A stretch of 28,896 nucleotides of DNA from CBDUBH01 sp965365345 (lineage in GTDB: Bacteria > Bacteroidota > Ignavibacteria > Ignavibacteriales > SURF-24), in NCBI GenBank assembly GCA_965365345.1, contig CBDUBH010000044.1, positions 1 through 28,896 of the forward strand. Direction: 5' to 3'. Each line of letters opens with the position of its first letter. The first letter of the stretch is position 1. The notes below the pieces were generated by a model. The model ran no database searches. It was not told the origin of the DNA and saw only the letters and a program-made list of their open reading frames with translations. The position numbers were made by a program, and so were the translations under genes. This document shows, piece by piece, positions 1-8,618 of this stretch.

Positions 1-1478
1 ACATTACTTTTCGCTGCTCCTTCATCCGCCGGCTGAGTATCAGTATTTACTGCAAAATTTATGTCATCCAAATTAATTCCGGAGGTCGGAATTCGTAAAG
101 ATACACCTTTACTTAAGCGTGTTCTTGTTGAAACATTGTTTGCTTTTGCTAATTCGGCTACACCAACGCCGTAACGGTTTGCAATTTTAGTTAAAGTTTC
201 ACCTGCACGTACTTTATGATAAGTATAATGAACTCTTGCATCTTCCGGAATTGATTGATAATTTGCTGCAAATATTTGAGTTGAACCTAAAGGTATTTTT
301 AAAGTATAGCCACCTGAATAATTCGGAGGAGTGGTTTCTTGGGTTAATTCCGGATTCAAGTCTTTCATTATATCAATATCAACACCGGCACAAGCAGCCA
401 ATACTTTAAGATCTATTGCTTCATTTACAACAAAAGTTTCATATTCATACGGTTTTTCATACATGATTTCATTAAAACCGTATTTTGCCGGATCACTTGC
501 AATTACTGCTGCAGCAATATACTGAGGAACGTAATCTCTTGTTTCACGAGGAATGTAAGTTCTAATATCCCAAAAACTTCTTGATCTTGCGCGTGCAATT
601 GCTCTATTAATTCTACCTTCACCTGCATTATAAGAAGCTAATGCCAAATACCAATCACCTAAATTAGTATAAAGATCTCTTAAATGTCTTGCCGCTGCGC
701 GGGTTGCTTTTTCTGGATCGCGTCTTTCGTCATAATAAAATTCAACTTGCAATCCATAAGCACTTCCGGTTGCCTGCATAAATTGCCATAAACCAACTGC
801 TTTAGCTTTGGATCTTGCAACAGGAACCAATCCGCTTTCTATCATACTTAAAAACACTAATTGATTAGGAACTTTTTCTTCATCAAAAATACGGATCATC
901 ATCGGGAAATATTTGCCTGAACGTGCTAACCATTTATCCATGTGTTTTCTTCCGCGACCCGTAAAATAGCTTATATATTGTTCAACATAAGCGTTTACTT
1001 CCAAGGGGAAATCTTTTACGATCACTACACGTGTTTCTTTTTCGATTTCTTCTTCTTGAAGTTCAATTTCAGGAAGACTCTTTTTCATCCATTCTTCCAA
1101 AGCTGCAATTGAAACATTTTCAGGAAGTTCAGGAAGTGATTCAATATATTTTTGATAATCTTCGGTAATGGATTTTTCAAGTTCTACGTAGGCTTCATTT
1201 TGATCAATTTCAGGATAGTAACTTAAATTATTCAAAATACGAAGTGAGTTTTCAAAATAATTAATTGTTTCTATTACGCTATTCAATTCTTGTTTTGACA
1301 AGGCATTTACATAATTTTGCCTCGCATCTTCAAGCATATCGCTTACAATAATTGCGGAACTTACGCTTGGGGCTTTTTGCTTAACCTGTTTATCATCATT
1401 TCCGAATTTAAATGCACTACAAGCCGACAACACCAAAGCGAAATTCAGCGCAAATATGTATAAATAGATTTTTTTCAT
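1..1478 (-). CDS. LysM-containing lytic transglycosylase lipoprotein (MltD-like), 3' end cut by window
   Basis: The product should cleave peptidoglycan glycan strands at the periplasmic side of a membrane, as a family 1 (Slt/MltD-type) lytic transglycosylase. The visible 492 residues begin with a lipoprotein signal whose lipobox is LSAC, with Cys20 as the lipidation site. An acidic alpha-helical stretch covers about residues 40-165. The SLT domain (about 195-330) carries the catalytic glutamate Glu214 in an ESG motif, then a GLWQFM motif and the ALASYNAGEGR motif typical of the fold. A LysM domain lies near residues 415-462 (KVRAGETLTKIANRYGV), and more LysM repeats may follow beyond the left edge. 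The ATG is preceded by GGAG with a 5-nt gap. It sits 104 bp downstream of the carboxylase gene. The enzyme class is secure; the exact substrate preference is not visible. Confidence 0.93.
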   Translation of the reverse strand, partial: MKKIYLYIFALNFALVLSACSAFKFGNDDKQVKQKAPSVSSAIIVSDMLEDARQNYVNALSKQELNSVIETINYFENSLRILNNLSYYPEIDQNEAYVELEKSITEDYQKYIESLPELPENVSIAALEEWMKKSLPEIELQEEEIEKETRVVIVKDFPLEVNAYVEQYISYFTGRGRKHMDKWLARSGKYFPMMIRIFDEEKVPNQLVFLSMIESGLVPVARSKAKAVGLWQFMQATGSAYGLQVEFYYDERRDPEKATRAAARHLRDLYTNLGDWYLALASYNAGEGRINRAIARARSRSFWDIRTYIPRETRDYVPQYIAAAVIASDPAKYGFNEIMYEKPYEYETFVVNEAIDLKVLAACAGVDIDIMKDLNPELTQETTPPNYSGGYTLKIPLGSTQIFAANYQSIPEDARVHYTYHKVRAGETLTKIANRYGVGVAELAKANNVSTRTRLSKGVSLRIPTSGINLDDINFAVNTDTQPADEGAAKSN

Positions 1479-1495
1479 GTACACTCCGTATCTAA

Positions 1496-1537
1496 AAATT
1501 GACTTGTCAATTTAGTTTGTTGCAAATATTTAATCAA
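1496..1537 (-). promoter_or_regulatory. Candidate promoter with overlapping dyad, upstream of the LysM transglycosylase
   Basis: On the minus strand TTGATT (1532-1537) and TAAATT (1509-1514) are separated by exactly 17 bp, each matching the sigma-70 consensus at 4 of 6 positions. An inverted repeat with 8-bp arms and a 2-bp centre (1496-1513) covers the -10 box and the likely start point. It could be an operator or a small leader hairpin. In DNA this AT-rich, matches of this quality occur by chance. Confidence 0.28.
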
Positions 1538-1582
1538 GTGTTTTTAAGTATTTTTTTTATTTTGTTAAAACTTTTTAACCTT

Positions 1583-3127
1583 TTATAAAGGAATATTTGA
1601 ATGTTTCTTTTTAGGGTTAGAATCAACTTTAGTTTTTAAAAGCTGAAAAGCATTTATCAGTTTTGTTTTTGTTGTTGCCGGTTCAATTACATCATCAATA
1701 TATCCTCTTTCGGCTGCGATGTAAGGATTTGCAAATTTTTCAATATATTCAGATAAAAGCTGTTGTAATTTTGCATCAGGATCCTCTGCTTCGGAAATTT
1801 CTTTTTTGAAAATTACTTCAACAGCGCCTTTCGGACCCATAACAGCAATTTCAGCAGTTGGCCATGCAAAATTAAAATCACCGCGGATGTGTTTTGAATT
1901 CATTACATCGTAAGCTCCGCCGTAGGCTTTCCTGGTAATTACGGTTACTTTTGGAACCGTAGCTTCACAAAATGCAAATAACAATTTTGAACCATGCCGG
2001 ATTATACCATTCCACTCTTGTTCTGTTCCCGGTAAAAATCCCGGAACATCTTCCAAAACCAATAACGGAATATTAAAAGCATCGCAAAATCTTACAAACC
2101 TTGCACCTTTAACAGATGAATTTATATCAAGAACACCGGCTAAAACTTTTGGCTGATTGGCAATAATTCCCACAGACATTCCGCCAATTCTTCCAAAACC
2201 AACGATCAAATTTTCAGCAAAATTCTTTTGAACTTCGAAAAACTCCTGATCATCAACCAACTGGTCAATAATCTCCTTCATATCGTATGGCTTATTGGAA
2301 TTTTCCGGAATAATTTCGTTCAAAGCAGGATTGTAAAGTTCAGCTTTAAAATCAAATTTATATTCCGGAGCCACATCTTTATAATTCAGCGGCAAGTAAC
2401 TTAGCAATTTACGAATTGCTTCCAAAGTTTCAATTTCATTTTCAAAAGCAAAATGAGCTACACCGCTTTTTGATGAGTGCGTTTCTGCTCCGCCAAGATC
2501 TTCAAATGAAACTTCTTCGTGCGTAACGGTTTTTACAACATTTGGACCGGTAACAAACATGTGCCCGGTATTTTTAACCATAAAAATAAAATCCGTTATA
2601 GCAGGTGAGTAAACCGCACCGCCGGCACAAGGTCCTAAGATTGCCGAAATTTGCGGGATAACTCCCGAAGCTAGAGTATTCCGTAGAAAGATATCCGCGT
2701 AACCGCCTAAACTTACAACGCCTTCCTGAATTCTAGCTCCGCCTGAGTCATTTAATCCGATCACAGGAATTCCGACTTTCATCGCAAGATCCATGATCTT
2801 ACAAATTTTTTCAGCGTGAGTTTCAGAAAGAGATCCGCCAAAAACAGTGAAATCCTGACTGAAAATTGCAGCCGGTCTGTTATTTATTTTTGCAAAACCG
2901 GTTATTACTCCATCACCAAGAAATTTCTGTTTTTCCAATCCAAAATCATTAGAACGATGTTTTACAAAAGCGTCAATTTCCTCAAAAGTTCCTTCATCAA
3001 CCAAAAGATCAATTCTTTCTCTGGCAGTTAATTTTCCTTTTGAATGCTGAAATTTAATTTTGCTTTCGCCGCCGCCAAGTTTTGAAACCTCGCGAAGTTG
3101 CTTTAATTTTTCGAGTTTTTCATTCAT
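1583..3127 (-). CDS. pccB: Acyl-CoA carboxylase carboxyltransferase subunit (propionyl/methylmalonyl-CoA type)
   Basis: This is the carboxyltransferase subunit of a biotin-dependent acyl-CoA carboxylase (PccB/MmdA family), which moves carboxylate between biotin and an acyl-CoA, usually interconverting propionyl-CoA and methylmalonyl-CoA. Its 514 residues match the family length. The N-terminal crotonase-like half carries GGARIQEGV and GPCAGGAVYSPA, the latter forming an oxyanion hole. The C-terminal half carries DVPGFLPG and GGAYDVMNSKH. Asp407 in the AYD motif corresponds to the residue that favours propionyl-CoA over acetyl-CoA in actinobacterial homologues (established for Streptomyces PccB; the alignment here is by eye). 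No biotin carboxylase or biotin carrier gene lies in the window, so its partners are encoded elsewhere. It could instead be the alpha subunit of a sodium-pumping decarboxylase or a transcarboxylase. The start ATG has only a weak ribosome site. Confidence 0.93.
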   Translation of the reverse strand: MNEKLEKLKQLREVSKLGGGESKIKFQHSKGKLTARERIDLLVDEGTFEEIDAFVKHRSNDFGLEKQKFLGDGVITGFAKINNRPAAIFSQDFTVFGGSLSETHAEKICKIMDLAMKVGIPVIGLNDSGGARIQEGVVSLGGYADIFLRNTLASGVIPQISAILGPCAGGAVYSPAITDFIFMVKNTGHMFVTGPNVVKTVTHEEVSFEDLGGAETHSSKSGVAHFAFENEIETLEAIRKLLSYLPLNYKDVAPEYKFDFKAELYNPALNEIIPENSNKPYDMKEIIDQLVDDQEFFEVQKNFAENLIVGFGRIGGMSVGIIANQPKVLAGVLDINSSVKGARFVRFCDAFNIPLLVLEDVPGFLPGTEQEWNGIIRHGSKLLFAFCEATVPKVTVITRKAYGGAYDVMNSKHIRGDFNFAWPTAEIAVMGPKGAVEVIFKKEISEAEDPDAKLQQLLSEYIEKFANPYIAAERGYIDDVIEPATTKTKLINAFQLLKTKVDSNPKKKHSNIPL

Positions 3128-3402
3128 TTCTTTGCTATATAATCGTTTATTTCGGTAAAGATTTTAGGATATAAATTTTTCCCTTTTTTTAACTTCAATA
3201 TGCTGATCCGCTCGTTTTTATACACCGGAGAAAGATAATTTTCTCACATTTATTCAACAATTGTCATGCCATATTTTTAAAATACTCAAGAAAAATTCAT
3301 AGTATTTTTTGATGTGAATTCATTGAATTTTTGCGCCCGCTAACCATGAATTTAAATTAAATATATCAAATGTCTGTTTATAAATCAATTTGATTTTTTA
3401 CA
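3128..3402. other. Intergenic region between the metallo-hydrolase and carboxyltransferase genes
   Basis: This 275-bp stretch is the longest gene-free interval in the window. It should hold the 3' end of the aroC operon transcript and the promoter of the carboxyltransferase gene, both read on the minus strand. I see no convincing coding frame, no strong hairpin with a T-run and no well-matched promoter. Only a weak short dyad near 3381-3397 and scattered AT-rich boxes are visible. Confidence 0.5.
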
Positions 3403-4035
3403 TTACAAAAAAGGGTTGTTTTTACGCTCATTTCCAATTGTTGTGGAATCGCCATGACCGGGATAAACTATAACATCATCTTCTAATTTGAAAATTTTAT
3501 TTTCGATTGAATCCAAAAGAGTTTCGTAATTTCCGCCCCAAAGATCTGTTCTTCCAATTCCTTCTAAAAATAATACATCTCCTGAAACCAATTTCTTTTC
3601 ATCAGGAAAATACAAGCAAAATTCACCCGGCGAATGTCCCGGAGTGTGAATGAATTTCAAATTAAATTCGGGAAGATTTGTTTCTTCGGAAATGTATTCA
3701 TCCGGATTTGGTGATCTTTTCATTGAAAACCCGTAAGATTCCGCCTGCTGAAACATCAAATCAAGCAAAAATTCGTCACCTTCTCCTGCTAAAAACTTAC
3801 TTCCGAATTTTTCTTTTATAAAATTATTTCCTAAAATATGATCTATATGACAGTGAGAATTGATCAAATATTTCAGATTTATATTTTCTTTTTGAACATA
3901 TTCTGATATTAAATCTTCTTCAGCATTATTTGAACAACCCGGGTCAATTATCATTCCTGTTTTGGAATTTTCATCGTGAATTATATAAGTATTTTCACCG
4001 AATTGGTTAAATACAAATTTTTTAATCTTTAGCAT
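3403..4035 (-). CDS. MBL-fold metallo-hydrolase, glyoxalase II-like
   Basis: A cytosolic metallo-beta-lactamase-fold hydrolase of 210 residues, similar to the short glyoxalase II-like (YcbL-type) proteins. The dinuclear metal site is complete: His61, His63, Asp65 and His66 in SHCHIDH, His134 in TPGHS, Asp153 in SGDVLF and His194 in YPGHGD. It lacks the C-terminal helical substrate-binding domain of classical 250-residue glyoxalase II, so the true substrate (thioester, persulfide or other) cannot be read from the sequence. It begins 11 bp after the aroC stop with a CAGGGA ribosome site in that gap, so it is very likely co-transcribed with aroC. There is no obvious functional link to chorismate synthesis. 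Confidence 0.9.
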   Translation of the reverse strand: MLKIKKFVFNQFGENTYIIHDENSKTGMIIDPGCSNNAEEDLISEYVQKENINLKYLINSHCHIDHILGNNFIKEKFGSKFLAGEGDEFLLDLMFQQAESYGFSMKRSPNPDEYISEETNLPEFNLKFIHTPGHSPGEFCLYFPDEKKLVSGDVLFLEGIGRTDLWGGNYETLLDSIENKIFKLEDDVIVYPGHGDSTTIGNERKNNPFL

Positions 4036-4046
4036 AAATTCCCTGC

Positions 4047-5255
4047 CTATTTGAAATTATTTTTTACGGCGTTAATTGTTCTTAATTTATAATTTTCAAA
4101 ATTATGGTGAATTTCTTCAATTGAATCTCCGCCGAATTTTTCGCGGAAAAATTTTGCCAAGCTTATGGCAAGCATTGATTCGGCAACCACTGCGCAAGCC
4201 GGAACTGCTACAAAATCGCTTCTTTCCCTTCGTGATTCTACCGGTTCAAAATTTGAAAGATCAATACTTTTTACCGGATTCATCAAAGTGGCAATTGGTT
4301 TCATCGCTGCACGAACAATAATCGGTAATCCTGTTGAAATTCCGCCTTCAATTCCACCGGATCTGTTAGTTATCCTGCCAAATTCATTATCAGCAAAAAT
4401 TATTTCATCATGAGTTTCGGAGCCGGGCAAATTTGCACTTTCAAATCCTATTCCGATTTCCACTGCTTTAACTGCTTGAATTGACATTATTGAATGAGCA
4501 ATTTCAGCGTCAAGTTTTTTATCGAATTGTATAAAACTGCCCAAGCCTGCCGGAACTCCGGTTGCCAAAACGCAAAAAGTGCCGCCAAGTGTATCACCAT
4601 TTTTTTTCGCGATCTTAATTTTTTCTATTATTTCTTTTTCATGTTGATCCTCAAGAACTCGAACCTGACTTTTATCAGCTTTTCCGGAAATTTCAGAAGC
4701 ATCAAAAGTTTTTTCGATTTCATTTAGAAATAATTTTTTTATAAAATTATTTTGAGGATAAATTCCGCCAATGCTTTCAACAAAGCTTCCAATTTTAATT
4801 CCAAATTCTTCTAAATATTTTCTTGCAATAGATCCTGCGGCAACTCTTGCAGCTGTTTCTCTTGCGCTTGATCTTTCAATTGAATTTCTAATATCGTTAT
4901 AATTATATTTTATTGTGCCGGTTAAATCTGCATGTCCTGGACGCGGAACGGTAATTTTTTCAACTTCGGTAATTTTTTCACTTGATGTCATTTTATCTGT
5001 CCAATTTTTCCAGTCATTATTTTCTATAATCAGGCAAATTGGCGAGCCCAAAGTTTTTTGAAATCTTACTCCGGAAATAATTTCAACTTTATCGGATTCA
5101 ATTTTCATTCTGAGTCCTCTGCCGTATCCGGCCTGCCTTCTTTTCAGATGAGAATTAATATAATCTTCGGTAATAAAAAGATTGGAAGGAATTCCTTCAA
5201 TTATCGTGGAAAGTGCTTTTCCGTGAGATTCGCCGGAGGTTAAAAATCTTATCAT
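4047..5255 (-). CDS. aroC: Chorismate synthase
   Basis: Converts 5-enolpyruvylshikimate-3-phosphate to chorismate, the last step of the shikimate pathway, using reduced FMN. All family signatures are present: SGESHGKAL at the N-terminus, RRQAGYGRG, the long conserved block RPGHADLTG followed by ERSSARETAARVAAG, and RSDFVAVPACAV near the C-terminus. At 402 residues it is slightly longer than the usual 350-390 and resembles the Bacillus-type sequence. It is the first gene of a two-gene unit with the metallo-hydrolase. A strong hairpin terminator ends the preceding degP transcript only about 40 bp upstream, so aroC needs its own very short promoter region or depends on readthrough. The ribosome site is poor (GGA 4 nt before ATG) and lies inside an inverted repeat. 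Confidence 0.97.
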   Translation of the reverse strand: MIRFLTSGESHGKALSTIIEGIPSNLFITEDYINSHLKRRQAGYGRGLRMKIESDKVEIISGVRFQKTLGSPICLIIENNDWKNWTDKMTSSEKITEVEKITVPRPGHADLTGTIKYNYNDIRNSIERSSARETAARVAAGSIARKYLEEFGIKIGSFVESIGGIYPQNNFIKKLFLNEIEKTFDASEISGKADKSQVRVLEDQHEKEIIEKIKIAKKNGDTLGGTFCVLATGVPAGLGSFIQFDKKLDAEIAHSIMSIQAVKAVEIGIGFESANLPGSETHDEIIFADNEFGRITNRSGGIEGGISTGLPIIVRAAMKPIATLMNPVKSIDLSNFEPVESRRERSDFVAVPACAVVAESMLAISLAKFFREKFGGDSIEEIHHNFENYKLRTINAVKNNFK

Positions 5256-5287
5256 AATTCCAATAATTTTTGTAAGTCGGAATTATA
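5254..5287 (-). promoter_or_regulatory. aroC -10 box and inverted repeat over the start codon
   Basis: A perfect TATAAT lies on the minus strand at 5282-5287, 26 bp before the aroC ATG and a few bases after the degP terminator. An 8-bp perfect inverted repeat pairs 5279-5286 with 5254-5261. Its start-proximal arm contains the only GGA of the ribosome site and the AU of the start codon. No TTGACA-like -35 box is seen at the right distance. Confidence 0.4.
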
Positions 5288-5296
5288 AATATAAAA

Positions 5297-5327
5297 AAAA
5301 AGCGCCCTTATCAAAGAGGCGCTTTTT
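5297..5327 (-). terminator. Intrinsic terminator after degP
   Basis: Perfect 10-bp arms (5297-5306 and 5318-5327, core GCGCC/GGCGC) flank an 11-nt loop. The arms carry runs of A and T at both ends, so the structure could work in either direction. It starts 15 bp after the degP stop codon, and on the minus strand the hairpin is followed by a run of T. Confidence 0.9.
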
Positions 5328-5342
5328 AATTTTTATAATGAA

Positions 5343-6830
5343 TTATTCAGGGATTTCCAAACCTACAAATCGTGCGTTTCCTTTTGCATCAACAACTTTA
5401 AGTAAAATTGCTGATCCTTTTTTATCTTTTATAACGCTTTCAAATTCTCTTACAGATTTTACATTATTTCTATCAACTTGAACTATTACTAAACCTCTGA
5501 ATAAATTTTGATCGTAAGCTTTACTTAAAGATTTTACATCAGTAATTAAAATTCCGTCATCAACTTTATAAATTTTCTTTTCATCAGGTGAAAGATCTTT
5601 AACTGAAATTCCGATATTGTCAAAGGTTAATTCGTTGACAGTTCCCTTTCCGGAATTTTCGGATTTTTCAGTTTTACTTACTCTATCATTTTCATTTTCT
5701 TCTTCACGGGATTTAAGAGTTACTGATTTTGTAATTTCTTTGCCATCACGGAAAATCTGTAATGAAACTTTTGTTCCATTTGTTTTGGAAGCTATGTAAC
5801 TTTGCAATTCGTTTGGTCTGTTAACTTCTTTTTCATCAATTTTTAAAATGATATCGCCTTCTTTTAATCCGGCATCTTCAGCAGCACCATCTTTTAATAG
5901 ACCCTGAATCATTACTCCGCGCGCTTTATCAAGACCAACAGCTTTTGCAGTAGCCGGATCAACTGCGCCAATATTTACCCCGATATAACCGCGTTTTACT
6001 TTTCCGTAGGCTATCAATTCCTTAGCTACATTTTTTGCCATGTTGATTGGAATTGCAAATCCGTAACCGATATAAGTACCCGTATTTCCTGCAGCAATTG
6101 CTGTATTGATTCCTATAACTGCCCCTGTCAGATCAACCAAAGCACCACCGCTATTACCCGGATTTATTGCAGCATCAGTCTGAATGAAATCTTCTATACC
6201 GGCATTATCCTTAATTATGTTTATGTTCCTACCTTTGGCGCTAACAATTCCGGCAGTAACTGTTGAAGCAAGTGATAACGGATTTCCGATTGCCATAACC
6301 CATTGCCCGACTTTTACATCATCTGAATTTCCTAAAAATGCAGGAGTTAAACTTTCTCCTTCAACTTTTATAATTGCTAAGTCAGTTAATGGATCTGTAC
6401 CTATTACTGTTGCTTCCAAAATTCTTTGATCGCTAAGCCCTACCTGAACTTTTGTTGCATTTTCAACTACGTGATTATTAGTTAAAATATATCCGTCTTC
6501 AGAAATAATTACTCCGCTGCCGGAACCCATTTGTTCACGCGGAATATTGAAATCTTTGAATGGGAAAAAGAAGAAAAGATCTTCATGCGGATCTTTTGAG
6601 GATCTTGAAACTACAGCAACTCTTACAATGGAAGGTGTAACTTTTTCTGCAACATCAATAAATGCTTTATTAAATGATGCAATATCAACATCCTGAACAG
6701 GTGGTTTATCAGCACCGATTATAATATCTGCAAGACTCGGTCTTACCCAACCCAATCCTGAAACAAGAACAGCACCGAATAATACACCGATTAAAATAAG
6801 GATAAAAGTACTAAGGAATTTTCTTTTCAT
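5343..6830 (-). CDS. degP: DegP/HtrA-family periplasmic serine protease (Do-like)
   Basis: An envelope quality-control protease and chaperone of the trypsin-like S1C family, 495 residues. Residues 7-27 form an uncleaved signal anchor or signal peptide. The protease domain carries a complete catalytic triad: His120 in TNNHVV, Asp150 in TDLAIIKV and Ser227 in NPGNSGGAL. Two PDZ domains follow at about 280-372 and 402-490, the first with the GYIGV peptide-binding loop, joined by a charged low-complexity linker (375-398). This is the DegP/DegQ layout rather than the single-PDZ DegS layout. A very strong ribosome site (GGAGGA) lies 7 nt before the ATG. It sits 61 bp after recO with its own candidate promoter and ends at a strong terminator, so it is probably a separate transcription unit. 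Confidence 0.96.
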   Translation of the reverse strand: MKRKFLSTFILILIGVLFGAVLVSGLGWVRPSLADIIIGADKPPVQDVDIASFNKAFIDVAEKVTPSIVRVAVVSRSSKDPHEDLFFFFPFKDFNIPREQMGSGSGVIISEDGYILTNNHVVENATKVQVGLSDQRILEATVIGTDPLTDLAIIKVEGESLTPAFLGNSDDVKVGQWVMAIGNPLSLASTVTAGIVSAKGRNINIIKDNAGIEDFIQTDAAINPGNSGGALVDLTGAVIGINTAIAAGNTGTYIGYGFAIPINMAKNVAKELIAYGKVKRGYIGVNIGAVDPATAKAVGLDKARGVMIQGLLKDGAAEDAGLKEGDIILKIDEKEVNRPNELQSYIASKTNGTKVSLQIFRDGKEITKSVTLKSREEENENDRVSKTEKSENSGKGTVNELTFDNIGISVKDLSPDEKKIYKVDDGILITDVKSLSKAYDQNLFRGLVIVQVDRNNVKSVREFESVIKDKKGSAILLKVVDAKGNARFVGLEIPE

Positions 6831-6862
6831 TATTGCTCCTCCGGAAAACTTTTTACTGCTTT

Positions 6863-6891
6863 ATTCTAAATAAAATCAAAATTAATTTGAA
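6863..6891 (-). promoter_or_regulatory. Candidate degP promoter
   Basis: On the minus strand TTCAAA (6886-6891) and TAGAAT (6863-6868) are separated by exactly 17 bp, matching sigma-70 consensus at 4/6 and 5/6 positions. The -10 box is about 32 bp upstream of the ATG, leaving room for the strong ribosome site. I see no envelope-stress sigma signature. Confidence 0.4.
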
Positions 6892-7626
6892 TTAATACAA
6901 GTGAATTGATCTTATACCTTTAAATTCAGGTATATGATATTTCATGTATTGCTCTAAAAAATTCAAGGCGCGATTAAGATCTTTTGAAGAAATATTCCTT
7001 ATCGCGTTTTTTTCATTTAGACTCAACAATAAATTAAAAAGTTCCTGAGAAAAATTATAAGATTGGTTATAACCTTCTATGCAACTTTTGCAGGTTATTC
7101 CTTTTTCGGCATTGAAAAAACCGGTATCCCCTGATAATTCTTTATTACAAATATTACAATTTGATAAAACAAGTTCATAACCCGATTCTTTCATAACAAA
7201 CAAAATGAATTTGATCAAAAGTACGGCAGAATCGGTTTGTGAATCATTCATCATTGTTAGAATCTTTACAGTTCCTCTGAATAATTTTTCATTCGATTCA
7301 CCTTCTAAGGTCAGTTCATCAATAATCTCCAAAACAGCATAAGCATATTTTAACTTATCAATATCTTCTTTTATTTTGGGATGATGTTGGAGTAATTCTG
7401 CTTGAGTTAAAATTTGAAGTTCGCGGAGTTCTTTAAAATAAATAACTGCCTGCACGTGATTGAGAAGATCTATTTTAGGTCCGATCTGAGATTTAGAAGA
7501 TCTCGCGCCCTTTATCAAAACGGAGATCTTTCCCTGATATTTGGTTAACAAAACCGCAATTTTACTTGACTCGCGGTAATCCATTTTCTTTAAAACAATA
7601 GCTTCCGTTTTTAGAATTTGCGACAT
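6892..7626 (-). CDS. recO: DNA repair protein RecO
   Basis: RecO mediates loading of RecA onto SSB-coated DNA, with RecR, in the RecFOR gap-repair pathway and can anneal single strands. The 244 residues match the family length. The N-terminal OB fold (about 1-80) begins with the typical TEAIVLKKMDYRESSKI pattern and includes KGARSSKSQ. The C-terminal helical part holds a zinc-ribbon with Cys157, Cys160, Cys179 and Cys182. Its ATG overlaps the mtnA stop codon by one base (TAATG), so translation is probably coupled to mtnA. No good ribosome site is visible, consistent with coupling. The pairing with nucleoside-salvage genes looks like operon economy rather than shared function. Confidence 0.96.
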   Translation of the reverse strand: MSQILKTEAIVLKKMDYRESSKIAVLLTKYQGKISVLIKGARSSKSQIGPKIDLLNHVQAVIYFKELRELQILTQAELLQHHPKIKEDIDKLKYAYAVLEIIDELTLEGESNEKLFRGTVKILTMMNDSQTDSAVLLIKFILFVMKESGYELVLSNCNICNKELSGDTGFFNAEKGITCKSCIEGYNQSYNFSQELFNLLLSLNEKNAIRNISSKDLNRALNFLEQYMKYHIPEFKGIRSIHLY

Positions 7627-8618
7627 TAAAATTTAAATTCCGGTTTGTGCAATTTTTCTTCTGTAATTATTCCGTTTATTAATTCTGCCGGTGTTACATC
7701 AAAAGCGGGCGAATAAACTTCATAATTACCATTTGATATTTGTTCATTTTTAAATTTTATAATTTCTTCTTTGCCGCGCAATTCAATTTTTATTTCACCG
7801 CCGCTTTTACATTTACTATCAATTGTACTTGTCGGAGCCGCAATATAGAAAGGAATATTATGATGTTTACAAAGTACTGCGAGTCCGTAAGTCCCGATCT
7901 TATTTGCAGAATCTCCGTTTGCAGCTATTCGATCAGCACCGGTTACAACAAGATCAATTTTTTTTTGCTGCATTACAAAGGCCGCAGTTGAATCTGTAAT
8001 AATTGAAAATGGGATTCCGGATTTTTCTAGTTCGAAAGCCGTTAATCTTGATCCTTGAAAAAGCGGTCTTGTTTCATCAACATAAACAAATTCTACGAGT
8101 CCGTTTTTGAAAGCTTCTTTTATCACATTAACTGCAGTTCCTTCTCCGCCTGTTGCTAATGCTCCGGCATTACAATGAGTTAAGACAACGGATTTCTTCT
8201 GAAAAATCTGCAAACCGTTTTTTCCGATATTGTCACATTTTTCAATATCGTCCAAATGAACTGCTTTTGCTTTTTCAATTAAGATCTGATATTGAGTTTC
8301 CGGATTATTAATGTCAAAAAGATTTTTGATTTCATTTAAAGCCCAGAAAAGATTAACCGCTGTTGGACGAGTTGCGGCTAATCTTTTATAAGCAATTTCA
8401 AATTTATCTTTTAAATTTTCATTATGATCTTTTACTGAAAAAGCCAGCGCGTATGCGGCTGCAACTCCGATTGCCGGCGCGCCTCTGATTTCCAATCTTT
8501 CGATTGCTTCTGCAATTCTTTCGTAGTTATCAGATATTATATATTCTTCAACAACCGGAAGTTTCGTTTGATCAATGAATTTTAATTTATCGTCAATAAA
8601 CTCAAGTGCTTTAAACAT
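7626..8618 (-). CDS. mtnA: S-methyl-5-thioribose-1-phosphate isomerase (MtnA family)
   Basis: A 330-residue member of the MtnA/eIF2B-like isomerase family, which converts the aldose 5-methylthioribose-1-phosphate to the ketose form in methionine salvage. Family hallmarks are RGAPAIGVAAAYA near residue 45, the catalytic cysteine Cys149 in LTHCNAGALATGG, and the catalytic aspartate Asp229 in VTGADRIAANGD. Its start overlaps the end of the sugar kinase gene by 8 bp and its stop overlaps recO by one base. Relatives in this family also isomerise 5-deoxyribose-1-phosphate or ribose-1,5-bisphosphate, and the upstream kinase makes such alternatives worth keeping in mind. No MTA phosphorylase, aldolase, dehydratase or enolase gene of the downstream pathway is in the window. 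Confidence 0.93.
   Translation of the reverse strand: MFKALEFIDDKLKFIDQTKLPVVEEYIISDNYERIAEAIERLEIRGAPAIGVAAAYALAFSVKDHNENLKDKFEIAYKRLAATRPTAVNLFWALNEIKNLFDINNPETQYQILIEKAKAVHLDDIEKCDNIGKNGLQIFQKKSVVLTHCNAGALATGGEGTAVNVIKEAFKNGLVEFVYVDETRPLFQGSRLTAFELEKSGIPFSIITDSTAAFVMQQKKIDLVVTGADRIAANGDSANKIGTYGLAVLCKHHNIPFYIAAPTSTIDSKCKSGGEIKIELRGKEEIIKFKNEQISNGNYEVYSPAFDVTPAELINGIITEEKLHKPEFKF

Noticed and set aside
331..525. 64-residue plus-strand open frame
   Set aside because: It lies wholly antisense to the LysM transglycosylase gene, has no ribosome site, and its composition is that of a reverse-frame shadow.
1564..1579. 7-bp inverted repeat after the carboxyltransferase stop
   Set aside because: The loop would be only 2 nt and the minus-strand sequence after it is A-rich rather than T-rich, so it does not look like a terminator.
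3381..3397. Short dyad after the metallo-hydrolase stop
   Set aside because: The arms are AT-only apart from one pair and the loop is too small for a stable hairpin; chance is likely in this composition.
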